A DNA stretch of 64,000 nt from Angiostrongylus vasorum (lineage: Eukaryota; Nematoda; Chromadorea; Rhabditida; Metastrongylidae): contig JADANN010000146.1 in NCBI GenBank assembly GCA_018806985.1, forward strand, positions 806,001-870,000, in the 5' to 3' direction. Position numbers and translations under genes: made by a program. The first letter of the stretch is position 1, and the number at the start of each line of letters is the position of its first letter. Shown here in pieces: positions 54,276-64,000 of this stretch. Below the pieces are notes generated by a model. It did not search any database, was not told where the DNA came from, and worked only from the letters and a program-made list of their open reading frames with translations.

Positions 54276-54610
54276 CCTTGAAGCTTAAGAAAATAAAACC
54301 TTGAAAAAATATGGAGATCTTTACTAGAAGTGACAAAAAATACCTTTATGAAAGTCATCTCTTATCCATATTAGGGGATTTGTCGAATAAGTGTAGGCGT
54401 GTAGGACATTTTGGGGAGCATTCAGTCATTCCAGGCATTCACAGTAGATGCCGAAATACCTCAAAACGAATCACTCAAGTGATTTTCTCCAGGAACAAAC
54501 AAGTAATTTTCATTAAATATTTCGGAATTGTCTTGAGAACCATGGTGACAGTCTTTTTAGACAGCAAATACAGCAGTGAGCGATATTTAGTTGGTCAACT
54601 ATTGGACCAG
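54276..54610. repeat. Flank shared with 39651-39975
   Basis: Second copy of the module outside the SINE head, diverged by many substitutions. Confidence 0.85.
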
Positions 54611-55095
54611 CTTCCATATGACGCCCTTTATACAACAGTGCAGTGAGCTTCATCGTGTGCTTTTCCTTCGTACTTCTTGTACTTGCTTCAAAAAACTATA
54701 GTTACTGTTGAAATGTTGTATAAGGTCTGGGAATCTAAACGGCTGAAACACTGCGTTAACCACCGGAACAAGCAGTCTTTGTTCCTCTTCTCACTGCTAT
54801 ACGTTCTATAACTTGGTAGGTTAAAGCACTAGTGTAAATCTACTTTTACTTTTTTTGTGATTTATTGCCATATTTCAGCAAAGGTGCAGCAAGTTAACGA
54901 AAAGGATTTTATCGAAGAGAGATTTTTCTCGACAAGTTAAGATTTCACTACATGAGAAAGGGTTAGTTCCAAAGAGGTTTAGCGCCCGTACCATTATTCT
55001 GTTTCTTTACATACACCGTCACATGTTTTCTAACAGCAACACTCCTAATTATCATATTATACATAATGTTGCAATATAGAAATCAAATAAAAAAG
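54611..55095. other. Unassigned stretch
   Basis: No feature recognised. Confidence 0.35.
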
Positions 55096-55099
55096 CTCT

Positions 55100-55372
55100 A
55101 AAGCACTCGGCATTGATCGATCTCTGAGGGATGCGCCATGAATTCGACTTCATTAAGTATCATTGGAGGTGATTGGATGCATATCTGGCCTTTACAATGA
55201 CTCGCGGTGGCCAAGCGATGTATCGAACCAGTGCTTCCATCCTTCCAGACAAGTCTGGTACCAATTTGCCAACCCCGGAGGGATGGAAAGCTTGGTGGGC
55301 CATGGGCGCGGAGATTGATTCCACGTGTGTGTTACAGGGCACCTCCGACGACTGCGCCACACGCGCTCAGAG
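55100..55372 (-). mobile_element. SINE-A copy, well preserved
   Basis: Head GCGTGTGGCGCAGTCGTCGG, B box GGAATCAATCTCC, body, tail TGCTTTAGAGCTTTTTT. Confidence 0.92.
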
Positions 55373-55864
55373 AGGAAATACTTACAGCTAATGTTTACAG
55401 CAAGTTATGTCAGTGAAAATTAAACCATAAGTACTGCCACGTTTTTTTCGTAAATACCAAAAAACAACCTCATGTTTAATTCGTTTTGCTATTTCAATCA
55501 GAAATATCGAGAGAAAACAATGTTTTGAACGGGTTCCAAACTTTTTGATAGATGGCTCCGACAAACCTGCCGTGCTAAGAATAGTTTTGTGGTCAAATCG
55601 AGTTCTGAATTGCGTTTCGTGAAATGTGTCGGTATCTTTCTTGCTAAAATATTCGCTCTCGAATTAATAGAAGTGAAGACTTTTGCTAGATTACGCCGTA
55701 CATTATCAATTTCGGGTCATTTCTTTGCTTCCAGATCGGAAGTTGTCGTGCAAACAAGCGTGGTAATTGGTTCGGGCCCTTAAACAAACCAGGCCCAATT
55801 CACTGCATGAGTCATCCAGCAGAGATGAACTTCTAACACTTCACCCTTAACGCTTTAATCCAGT
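55373..55864. other. Unassigned stretch
   Basis: A 64-codon open stretch at 55589-55783 (+) lacks support. Confidence 0.3.
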
Positions 55865-56130
55865 GGTGCGCTTAACTTCGACCTCATCCAAAGGACAGTT
55901 TAAGGAATTTTTTAAATACTTTCTAAATTCTTCAACTCTTCAAATCTACTCTGGGAAGTACAGTATTTCCTGCGTTCTATTCGTTTCCTCTTCTCCATTA
56001 ACTTCGAACCTCCTGGAAATTTTGCGTGTGGATTCGTTTGCTGCTTGAGGATTTTCGTTTTCGTTATAAACGTCATTGCATGCTGGTGGAGACGATTCTC
56101 CCCAGGCTACTGAGATAGCCAACAAAACCG
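55865..56130. repeat. Possible family D relative
   Basis: TGTGGATTCGTTTGCTGCTTGAGGATTTTCG and GAGACGATTCTCC follow the family D order; the left part is not shared. The reverse strand reads open with two stops. The long match is imperfect. Confidence 0.4.
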
Positions 56131-57036
56131 AACATCTAAAATAACAGCTTCATAACAGTTACAACAGCGAAATGAGAAACAATCGGAGAGAGCACGAGCA
56201 CTCTGACTGCAAGTGCAGCTGGTGAAGAGCGCTCAACTAACTATTTCACAGTTTAGCGAGAACTCAATGGTGGTCCGGCTAGTGGTATCATCATTGCTTC
56301 ATCAGTTCGTTGTTTAACTACTTCGAATAAAATTATTGACTTAGACACTACTGATTCGATAACGTAAAACTGTAGTGACTTCACTATATCTGGTACATGT
56401 TATAGCTGGGACGACGTTGTGCTTCGAAATCAAAGATTTCTTGGCAAATTTTGGAGAGCAGAATCTGTATCCAGTGTGAGGCTTATCGCTTCCTGTTTTG
56501 ATCTCAACCCCCGCAAATACGCAACCATCAGTGGCTAAGCCCTTCTCGAAGCTTTAAAACACTACCTCAATTCTTGAACCAGCTTGTGCCATAATCCAGT
56601 AGTTGCAAAACTCAAAGTCGTCCTTGAGAAAATAAAATTCCTTCTCGCCCAAGGTATCAGTTAGCGTTTGGAAGGTGATCGTTGCATTTATTATACACTT
56701 AGCTGTGTTTCTGAATGAAAGTGTCGAACTCTATGACAGCTTGAAGACTCTATTACCGCATGTGAATTTCATGGCTCAGAGGAGCTCACCACCCAAATTC
56801 AATGTTCGGTCATGATAGCGGTCAAAGAGATGTTAGATGCTAGGGTCGATATAATTCGCAAATAGTTTGAAAGCGGCGAAATAAGGGAAAAAAATGATAG
56901 AAACGAAAGATGAAAGATAAAAATATGAAAAATGTTTTGCTCGCTCAATGTTCTTAGGGCACCACACTGTGGTCATCATGTGTATGTGAACAAAACGCGA
57001 AGGCGATGGTGGATTCCTAGCAGAGCTTTGTAGAAA

Positions 57037-57068
<32 letters not shown>

Positions 57069-57780
57069 CTATACATCGGTTGCATAATGAGACCTCAGGG
57101 GACCACTGATCCAAAAAATGTGCGTAGATTTTGTTTTACAAATGGAAGGTTGTTTCTTGAAATTTCGTTTTCCACACTCACTGAAACGTTGAACTGTTAA
57201 TAATCTTTCTTTTGTTTTGATTTACGCATATAATCTAGCGGTAAAGACCTTTATGGAATAGTTTCACCCACTTGGACGTATTCTCCTACGAGGATGGCCA
57301 GACGTCGGTGAAAAGTTAGATTTTTTCTTGTGCAGTTGCGAAGATAATAAGCTAGAGTTCTTATGGGAGGATGGGTCCAATTATTCTCTGCTCATAGGAC
57401 TGCATAGGTATTGACACCGCTGAACACTTTTTTGCAGTGGATAAAGGTTTATACAAAGCGAATGTGGCATATTCTATAGACTCGACGACTTTAGCTACGA
57501 CGAGTGTGATGTCAGTGCAGCAGAATGCACATTGAGGCTTTAAGTGCTCAACTGGTTGAGCTTCGTAGAGCGCCGTTGATATCAGCTATACAGCAATGTT
57601 AGTGAGGATCTTGTGAAGCCCACTAGGGATACAAATCAGGAGGTAGTTATGGAGACCACTACAGTCACCTTTTTAGGCTAGGACGAAAAGCACAGAGTAT
57701 TTCATTGCTCTGAAATCCTTCCATGCTTAAAAAAAGTTGTTGAATTAGTTGCATACCTTTGTTTTCACATTTTTTACATA
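56131..57780. other. Unassigned stretch
   Basis: Contains (TA)n at 57042-57068. No repeat family or exon recognised. Confidence 0.35.
57042..57068. repeat. (TA)n microsatellite
   Basis: Twenty-seven bases of alternating A/T. Confidence 0.95.
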
Positions 57781-57784
57781 TATC

Positions 57785-57935
57785 TTCATGACATCTACTG
57801 TATGGATCCCAGCACTTCTCGCAGTCTATACGCCTTCCTGCATTCATCGTCCTGAGCATTTCTAGGGTTGTTCTAGCTTCGATTTTGGGATTTCATCTTC
57901 ATAATGAATCTCGTAGAATGAGAGCACTGAAGAGT
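57785..57935 (-). repeat. Family D copy with Cys-rich reverse reading
   Basis: The minus strand reads AGRRIDCEKCWDPYSRC and then ICKKCENKG, with paired cysteines like a small zinc-binding segment. The CEKCWDP block also appears, broken, in 2065-2255 and 50400-50605. Confidence 0.5.
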
Positions 57936-58024
57936 TGGTCGAGGTTAGGCACGACGTCGTCTTGTCTTGCAGCTTTGCCTCTTTCCATGCTCTTGATTGC
58001 AATTCATGCTTTAAGAAAAGGAAT

Positions 58025-58200
58025 TCAGGTGACTGATGATAGCATCGCTAGAGCAAAAAACTTGCTGAAAGAAAAAACAGAAGACAGGCCTTTGTAGTGT
58101 AGAGGGCAGTAACACGTTAGCCCCCCGGAAAGGCTAACGACGGGTTCGGAACTGGCCTAGGGTATCTAGTCTTGCAAACACTCCAGCGTCATCTTAGCAT
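58025..58200 (+). mobile_element. SINE-B copy, diverged
   Basis: AGGTGACTGATGATAGCA, TTGCTGAAAGA..GACAGGCC, head GTAGTGTAGAGGGCAGTAACACG and B-box GGGTTCGGAAC match the SINE-B order. Confidence 0.65.
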
Positions 58201-58204
58201 AACC

Positions 58205-59170
58205 TGCATCTCCTGTCGTCCCGCTGATCGTCGAGCGCCTCAATTGGGCCTCTAGTAAATCTCCCAATTTCCCCTGACGCGTTAAAGAGTAGCCCAGCGG
58301 CTTTTGCCCCTTCTAGGGTCTCGCTGAGCATCATGCCCTTTTTTCTAGGCTTTTCGTGAAAAACTCTGACCATCTGGGCAGTGATCTTTTTGCGGTACGT
58401 TCGACTTCTCGAGGAATTTAATAGCTACCAATTCTTGTCCATCGGCTGTCATTCGTGTGCATTACGTGTCGGATCCACATTATCTTCGAGACTTTAGCAT
58501 ATAAAACGGAATCTTTGATTTCTGATCGTTGACGCAGGTCAGGTCGGAGCTTCGAATCCCCTCCGTTATATGTGTAAGGCGGGATACTGCTGCCATCGTC
58601 CTTTGGACTGCGCGTTGAGTAACGCTGAATGATCTTTCATCCGGCTTACGTAGCGACCACGTCTCTGACGCACACGTTAGGGCAGGAAGTACTGTTGAGC
58701 CGAAAAGGTGGGCACAGAGTTGGGTGTTCTTTGTCCTCTTCACTACATCCTCGATATCTTGAAAGATCCCCCAGGCGGTCGTTCCCTTCTGTTCAGCTCT
58801 GGAGCTAAGTCGTTCATCATATTGATTTCTCGACCTAGATAGACATAACTGGAGCATTCGAGATATTCGTTCCGTTGGTCGTGATTGGGGCATACGAAAC
58901 CAATCCGTTTCTCGTGAACATCGTTTTTGTGAGATTTAGTCGAAGACCAATCTTTCCACAGGCTTTAACAAAGTCGGCAAGCATACGTTCCGCTTGGCTA
59001 ATGTTTGTGTTATAAGGACGATGTCATCATCAAGGCGAAGATGGTATAATTGTCGCCTTTGGATTTTCACTCCTATGCTGTCGCCTTCCGATGCTCGCAC
59101 GACGTAGTCAAGGTTGGCGGTAAATAATCTTGGCGAGAAGGTCATCTTGGTGGAGTCCGAATAGTTTTTG
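58205..59170 (-). pseudogene. RTE-A reverse-transcriptase fragment
   Basis: RT C-terminal half in shifting frames: TFSPRLFTANLDYVVR, HLRLDDDIVLI (FADD altered to LDDD), LLKPVERLVFD, SSRAEQKGTTAWG and YASETWSLRK-type sequence. 5' truncated at 59170; 3' end at the GGGACGACAGGAGATGCAGG tail. Confidence 0.9.
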
Positions 59171-59600
59171 TATAGCAAGGATATTCAGATTTGCAGAAGG
59201 GAGTGCAAAACCGAAAGACGTGAGCATCTTTTTTAAAATTCCTTATCATGAACATAGATGTGGTGCTAACTTCTTCAGTGAGAGTCAGCAGCTTAACACT
59301 GTATTGATGGATCTTATAAATACCAATAATATAATTATATTATTGCATAGATATCGATGCCATTTCTTAGAACGTTTTTCCTGATTTGTTCCTAACAGTC
59401 CTTACTGCCTGTAGTGATGCAAGTCTTTTTGCAAAAACCTTCTGCAGCTGACAATTAATCCCAGGCGTAATGAGTGTGTTGTTGCACGAACGATTAAGGT
59501 TCAGCATTCTTCTCATTGCGAGTAACTCCGGCGATGGTGAAGATATGATGCGAACTTCTTGAATGGAGATCTTGTCTAATGAGATCTCGGTGACCCTAAT
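59171..59600. other. Unassigned stretch
   Basis: No repeat family recognised. Confidence 0.35.
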
Positions 59601-59619
59601 AAAAAAATGCACGTTGGAC

Positions 59620-59864
59620 ATGGCGAATGAACGAGTTAGGTGCATTGGCTACTTCGTCTGTATGCTCTTTATTGCTTGCCACGTAGGGCTTTTACTATGG
59701 GTTGCAGGCTGGATAGGAAACCTAGATAATAAAGCTTTATTCGCACCAAACAAGCACAGAGTACGATTAATAACCTCTGAGAGATCAAAAAGTGGATATT
59801 TACATCCTATGTGCGAGAAGTTTTCCAAATTTGGTGTGAAATATATACAACTACATGATGATAT
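59620..59864 (+). CDS. Candidate first exon, type II membrane protein
   Basis: ATG at 59620, 81 codons plus two bases, then donor AT|GTAAGG. MANERVR is followed by a strong membrane segment (CIGYFVCMLFIACHVGLLLW, about residues 8-27) and a lumenal-like stretch with RVRLITSERSKSGYLHP and KFGVKYIQLHDD. The short basic N-terminus and single anchor suggest type II topology. No downstream exon was found and no family is recognised. Confidence 0.4.
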
Positions 59865-59869
59865 GTAAG

Positions 59870-61645
59870 GTTATGGATTCGACTGCTATGGTACAGTGGA
59901 AAGTCAGCATGTCATCGTTATAAGGAGGGACCACCAAAGGGGCCTACGGTGTCATAAAATCTTACCTATCATCAAACTTGTATAGTTGAGCCTTTACGTA
60001 AACAACAAAGAAATCGACTCCGAGATGAGGATGTATAGCCATTATCTGAGGTTTAAAGAGTTAAAAAGCACTTGTCAAGCATCTAAGGGGCAAGTCCGTG
60101 AGACATCTCTCATCACACACTCACCAGACAGGATTAGAAAATTGATATCGTAGCATAATCTGCTGATTATATAAGACGCATTGTAGCATATAGAGATACA
60201 GAATATTCTGTACGAGTTCGAGAATAATCACTATACCATGTGATAAAAAGCTCATCGAAGTTGACGTAAGAGTAGAACAGCGGTCTACCGCAAAACGTAC
60301 GCCACCAACATTTCATTACGGGATCATTTCTTTATGAACGATAACAATTGCAAATCCCTGGACCGACATACTTTTAACCTCGACATCGATTTATAAACCT
60401 GCTCGTCTGGTCTTCACTGATCACTGGAGGTCTTACAAAGAACAAAACGGTGAGTGTTTAAGGGAACCTGTTCCCTAGGGAAATAAGCATTTGTGCATTA
60501 ATTTTTTAAATGCCGGGGCTACGAAAACATTACACCGATTGGATTGCGTGATATCCTGGCTCTTCAAGGCTCTGAGAAACTTGAAACTGCTGGAATGTCT
60601 GGTGTTATGAATTAATAAATGATGTAGTAACATTACCGTAATTGTCCATCAAGAGAACAGTGAATTAATGACAAGAGTCCTCGCATTTAATTGATTACGG
60701 TGATGTTCTGGCTTGCAAACATTTTGGAGAGTCTATTCTTGTTCTGTAGGAGCAGAAGAAGAGAAACAGACACAGCGGTGTGAAGTCGACGATTCGTTTT
60801 GATCCGGCCCTATTAATATTCAGTGGAACGTTAAACTCGATTGTCTCACACCGCTTGTTTAAACATACAGACGTAGACGAACGCACCACAAATGTGCAAT
60901 GCCGAGACAAGTTTACTCTTGATTAAGACTTGTCGCTATTATACAACTGCAACCTAAAGAAAGTCAAGCATAATCATTCTCAGGTCATGACCACATTCGG
61001 CCACCGGCCCTTGTGATCAGAAGTGCATGCCATTTTGCAACTTAATTTAGTTGCATGGAGGACCACAATCCTTGCTTCTACTCCTTACTGCACCTGCGTA
61101 CGGAAACGTGGAACTTTTCAGCTTCGGCGATCCTAATGGATAAGTAGAGTTGGGCCCCATTCTACTGGATGGTTAAAATATAACCCTTAATTTTTAAAAT
61201 GTTTGCAAGTTCTTTATATACTATCATATTTTTCACAGCTGCTTGTGTGTGCTTCTATTCTTCTTCTATTCTAATGTTGGACATCAGATTTTCATGCGAA
61301 GTGCTCCTCAACGTCTTGACAATGTTGTGCGTGAATGCCAGAACGTCCATATCACTGGATGATGGATGATGGACAGTCGTGGTCTGCCAGAGTGGTGGGC
61401 AAATGCCCTGACCCCTTTTTGACCTGCGACTTTTTTCTTTGGGCTTAGTTAAAGGAGCAACTCTACGCTACTAAAGCAACGATGTTGAAAGAACACGAAG
61501 CATGAACGTTGTACCCTTCTCTCTCAAATTCATTTCTTTGAAAAATCGTACTTTCACAAAAAGTAGGGGACAACCTTCTAATCACATGTACGTTAGACAT
61601 TTACAACTAGGAATATCTTCCAGTCACGGTCACAAGAAAAAAGCA
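59870..61645. other. Mostly unassigned; PLE-tail relic near 60.55 kb
   Basis: At 60540-60610 GCTCTGAGAAACTTGAAACTGCTGGAATGTCTGG parallels the PLE tail motif in a strongly decayed form. A minus-strand open stretch at 60910-60695 is unsupported. Nothing else recognised. Confidence 0.35.
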
Positions 61646-61649
61646 TTTC

Positions 61650-62085
61650 AACGAAGATGAGATATTTGCAAAACTCTGGACCGCAGGTGCCTATGGTGGG
61701 GAACGAACGCGCTATTGTCCTTTCCGGGGAGTAAACGCGTTCACCACCACATCATGCAGGTCCTAAGTAAAAAGGTTAAAATTGTGATTATAACTAGAGC
61801 CTCAGCTTAACTGGGTTCAATGCCGATTTGGGCTCCCCAGATCAATCCCGTTGACGGGTGATTGCTGATGGCAAAAAGATCGATAGAACTAGCTGAGAGA
61901 CAGGCGAAACGAAGGACCCTGCATGGTGTGGTGGTGAACGCGTTACTCCCCGGAAAGGACAATAGCGCGTTCGTTCCCCACCATAGGCACCTGCGGTCCA
62001 GAGTTTTGCAAATATCTCAGCTTCGTTGAAGTTATATTTCGCAATATACCCTGCCGTCAAAAACAGTAGGCAGTAAGTAAAAGGT
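61650..62085. mobile_element. SINE-B inverted pair, best preserved
   Basis: Minus partial copy 61650-61765 and complete plus copy about 61770-62085. The head has GGTGTGGTGGTG and GTTCGTTCCCC; the tail ends CCCTGCCGTCAAAAACAGTAGGC. AAAAGGTTAAAA occurs at both ends of the plus copy. Confidence 0.9.
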
Positions 62086-62300
62086 TAAAAGCATTTCATT
62101 GCGGAAAAGTACCATTAGCATTGATAATACAAATAAAAAGAGAGAATCAAACAAATCCTATGTTCATCTCAGTCATTTCAAATAATGACCAGTTCAAGGA
62201 AATGCTGGCGAGACCGTCGAAGTTATTCATCCGCAAATCTTCTGCCAAAGGTCAAAATTTTCAGAAAAATCCTCAAATAAATACAAACCTAACCTGAGCT
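62086..62300. other. Unassigned stretch
   Basis: Downstream of the minus-strand gene that ends at 62301. No poly(A) signal was pinned down. Confidence 0.3.
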
Positions 62301-62840
62301 CTAAAAGTAGAAGAAGGGAATGACATCATTCGTGTCCAAAGGCAAGTTTTTTCGGTGAAATGGTGGGTTGTTGCTCGTGTAAATCAGTGTCTTATACGAA
62401 CTATTCGGCTCAATATAGAATTCTATGAGATGACGTGTAATGGATCGATCAAGAAGAGCAACAAGAGGAATCGACAGGGGACGGTTCAAAGCCAAAGCAC
62501 AACCATGTTGACGCACTTGTAATGGGTTTTTTTTCCAAAATTCGAGCGGCGTACTGGTCGATGGAGCAAAATGTGAACTGAAAGTGCAACGCACCCAGTT
62601 TCATTGATAAGCCAACACTAGGTTGACAGCAAGGTCTGTTCGGCTACCGTTTTGACGTCTTCGTCTTTGTCAGAGCAGATTACGCGAGTCGATGTCCACA
62701 GTCGTTCGCCTTTTCGATGTGATGTCTTCGCTGTCGTATTGAGTCGAATCTTCTTCGGTGTAGTTTAGCTCCATTGAGGCAACGACACCGGGCAGCGACA
62801 TTTGGAAAGGACGGTTGTTGTTGATAACGATTGTCCGTTG
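62301..62840 (-). CDS. Unknown protein, last two exons
   Basis: Exon 62840-62684 (acceptor GTTATTAG|CAACGG, donor C|GTAATC, ends phase 1) and exon 62515-62301 (acceptor CATTACAAG|TG) join in frame; the split codon gives Leu. Together they encode 123 residues to the stop: QRTIVINNNRPFQMSLPG, an acidic patch (ELNYTEEDSTQYDSED), basic SKRRTT, then RQHGCALALNRPLSIPLVAL, RHLIEFYIEP and LPLDTNDVIPFFYF. No membrane segment. The upstream part of the gene was not found, and I do not recognise the family. Phase agreement and smooth composition support real coding. Confidence 0.5.
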
Positions 62841-64000
62841 CTAATAACGGGGTATCCATCCTGCAGCAGATGGTATTAGATAAGCGTGTAGCGAAGTAAT
62901 ACTATTGTTAACCGACTATCATTTAACTACGGTATGAATAATTAATGTGGTTTGTTTCACTGATAATGATGATGTGATAACCCAACACGGGGTTGTTAAT
63001 AAACATCTTATCCTTTATCGACTGTTGCTGGATGGATTGTCCGCTGATAAACAACTGAATATGAGCGGTCAACAACGCAAACTTCCCTGGTTGCATCTTC
63101 AACTACACACTCTTATCTTGGGTGAATTCATAATGAAGCTTTGCTTTAGCTCCTATGAAAAATCTCTGTTTGTATTCCAAAGATTGCATGAACACCTTAG
63201 AACGATCTAATCACCAAGTCTAGTCGAACTTTGAAAAGACTTTTCCCATATCATATTTCTCTTGAACACCCTTCAAACGTCGCCAAAGCATAAATGCACA
63301 ACGATCAGACGACTGTCAAGTCGTAGTTAAACCTAAAAAATTGTAGAAAGGCAATAAAGAACGATCTTAAGATGTGAAAAACACCACCAATTTCTGATTG
63401 GGCAGCGCTTAGGAAGGGGCAATAGCAACGCCCTACGAAATTTCGGTTGAATCATTACAGTCACAAATTTTCAGAAAAAACAATGGAAACAATCATCGGC
63501 CGATTTCATTCTAATCATTTCTACAGCCACGCTTTTTTTTCTTCATTGGAAAACTTTGAGGTCTAGTGAAATAAAGAATCAATAGCACCGCTATGGCAGA
63601 ACACATGGAGCCACGAAAATTAGCTGTAGAATTTTATTTAGAGGGCTTTCTTGACCATAAATTTCTAGAGCACTTACATTTGCTGGTAACAATTGGTTTA
63701 ATAAGTGGATTGTAGTGAAATGTGGCATATACTGCTAACACCGTACTACTGGATCGAAAAGGCAGAAAGCATAAGTTTTCAAGCCCACAAGTCCTCTCGC
63801 TATCGAAGACTTATCGTTCATTATCAGAAAATCAGCATTATGCTGTTAAATAGTGGACGAGTTTTAGTGCTTTTGCAGCCTCAGTGAGAATAAAGCCATG
63901 TGTTAGTAGACTTGAGCTAGGCCTAATTTCCCTCGACGACCATATGAAACCACTGCTAATTTAAATCGAATCAAATGAAAAAACATAAATTAGTTCTTCT
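62841..64000. other. Unassigned stretch to the window end
   Basis: Should contain upstream exons of the minus-strand gene if it continues. Open stretches at 62947-63210 and 63705-63887 (+) lack recognisable content. Confidence 0.3.

Noticed and set aside
57973..58097. A neat-looking terminal exon after a TTGTCTTGCAG acceptor, ending RAKNLLKEKTEDRPL
   Set aside because: The sequence aligns with the SINE-B segment just upstream of its tRNA-like head (GATTGCTGATGGC..GAGAGACAGGCG), so the open frame is most likely a reading of repeat DNA.
1..64000. A spliced-leader RNA gene, CRISPR array, bacterial operon or rRNA
   Set aside because: Searched for by eye on both strands; no SL1-like 22-mer, regularly spaced direct repeats or rRNA-like blocks were seen.

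Overview
This window is eukaryotic, repeat-dominated DNA. Short coding exons bounded by GT..AG introns, TTTCAG-like acceptors, introns as short as about 45 bp, RTE-clade retrotransposons, Penelope-like elements (PLEs) and mariner relics together suggest a nematode, most likely a strongylid such as a hookworm. The species is inferred, not shown. No bacterial operons, rRNA or CRISPR arrays are visible.

Best host gene: a minus-strand homolog of PGAP4/TMEM246, the GPI-glycan GalNAc transferase. It runs from 16604 to 5062 in seven exons that I assembled by eye from splice sites and reading phase, and it predicts 382 residues. About 10 kb of its 11.5 kb is intron, filled with SINEs, foldback elements and PLE ends. 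A second host gene on the minus strand (about 37.1-35.7 kb) encodes a Thr-rich mucin-like segment and a Lys/Ser-rich tail; a major-sperm-protein-like stretch may precede them, and there is one apparent frame break. A third (62840-62301, minus) is the phase-consistent last two exons of a protein I do not recognise. Several isolated candidate exons (59620 +, 30959 -, 39060 +, 41232 +, 24888 -, 302 -) are weaker.

Mobile elements. (1) SINE-A, about 300 bp with a tRNA-like head (A and B boxes) and a tail ending near GATAAAG, has more than 20 copies in both orientations. (2) SINE-B, about 300 bp with another tRNA-like head, is repeatedly found as inverted, hairpin-forming pairs. (3) RTE-A: one nearly complete but decayed element at 45985-42540 (-), plus pieces at 2.3-4.1, 28.1, 46.0-46.9 and 58.2-59.2 kb. 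RTE-B is at 28.8-30.8 kb. (4) PLEs: RT plus GIY-YIG at 31.4-33.9 kb (-), a palindromic pair of GIY-YIG ends at 6.5-7.65 kb, an older inverted pair near 49 kb, and small PLE-tail units at 7.7-8.0 and 27.7-28.0 kb. Their tails carry a motif resembling a minimal hammerhead ribozyme. (5) Repeat families C and D are unassigned. (6) Mariner relics lie at 0.9-1.5 and 41.4-41.6 kb.

The most interesting features are the hammerhead-like PLE tails, the recurring head-to-head PLE and SINE-B palindromes, and two cases where a SINE plus unique flanking DNA occurs twice about 15 kb apart. All retroelement reading frames are broken except a C-terminal GIY-YIG domain at 31709-32038. Nothing seen amounts to a clearly new autonomous system.
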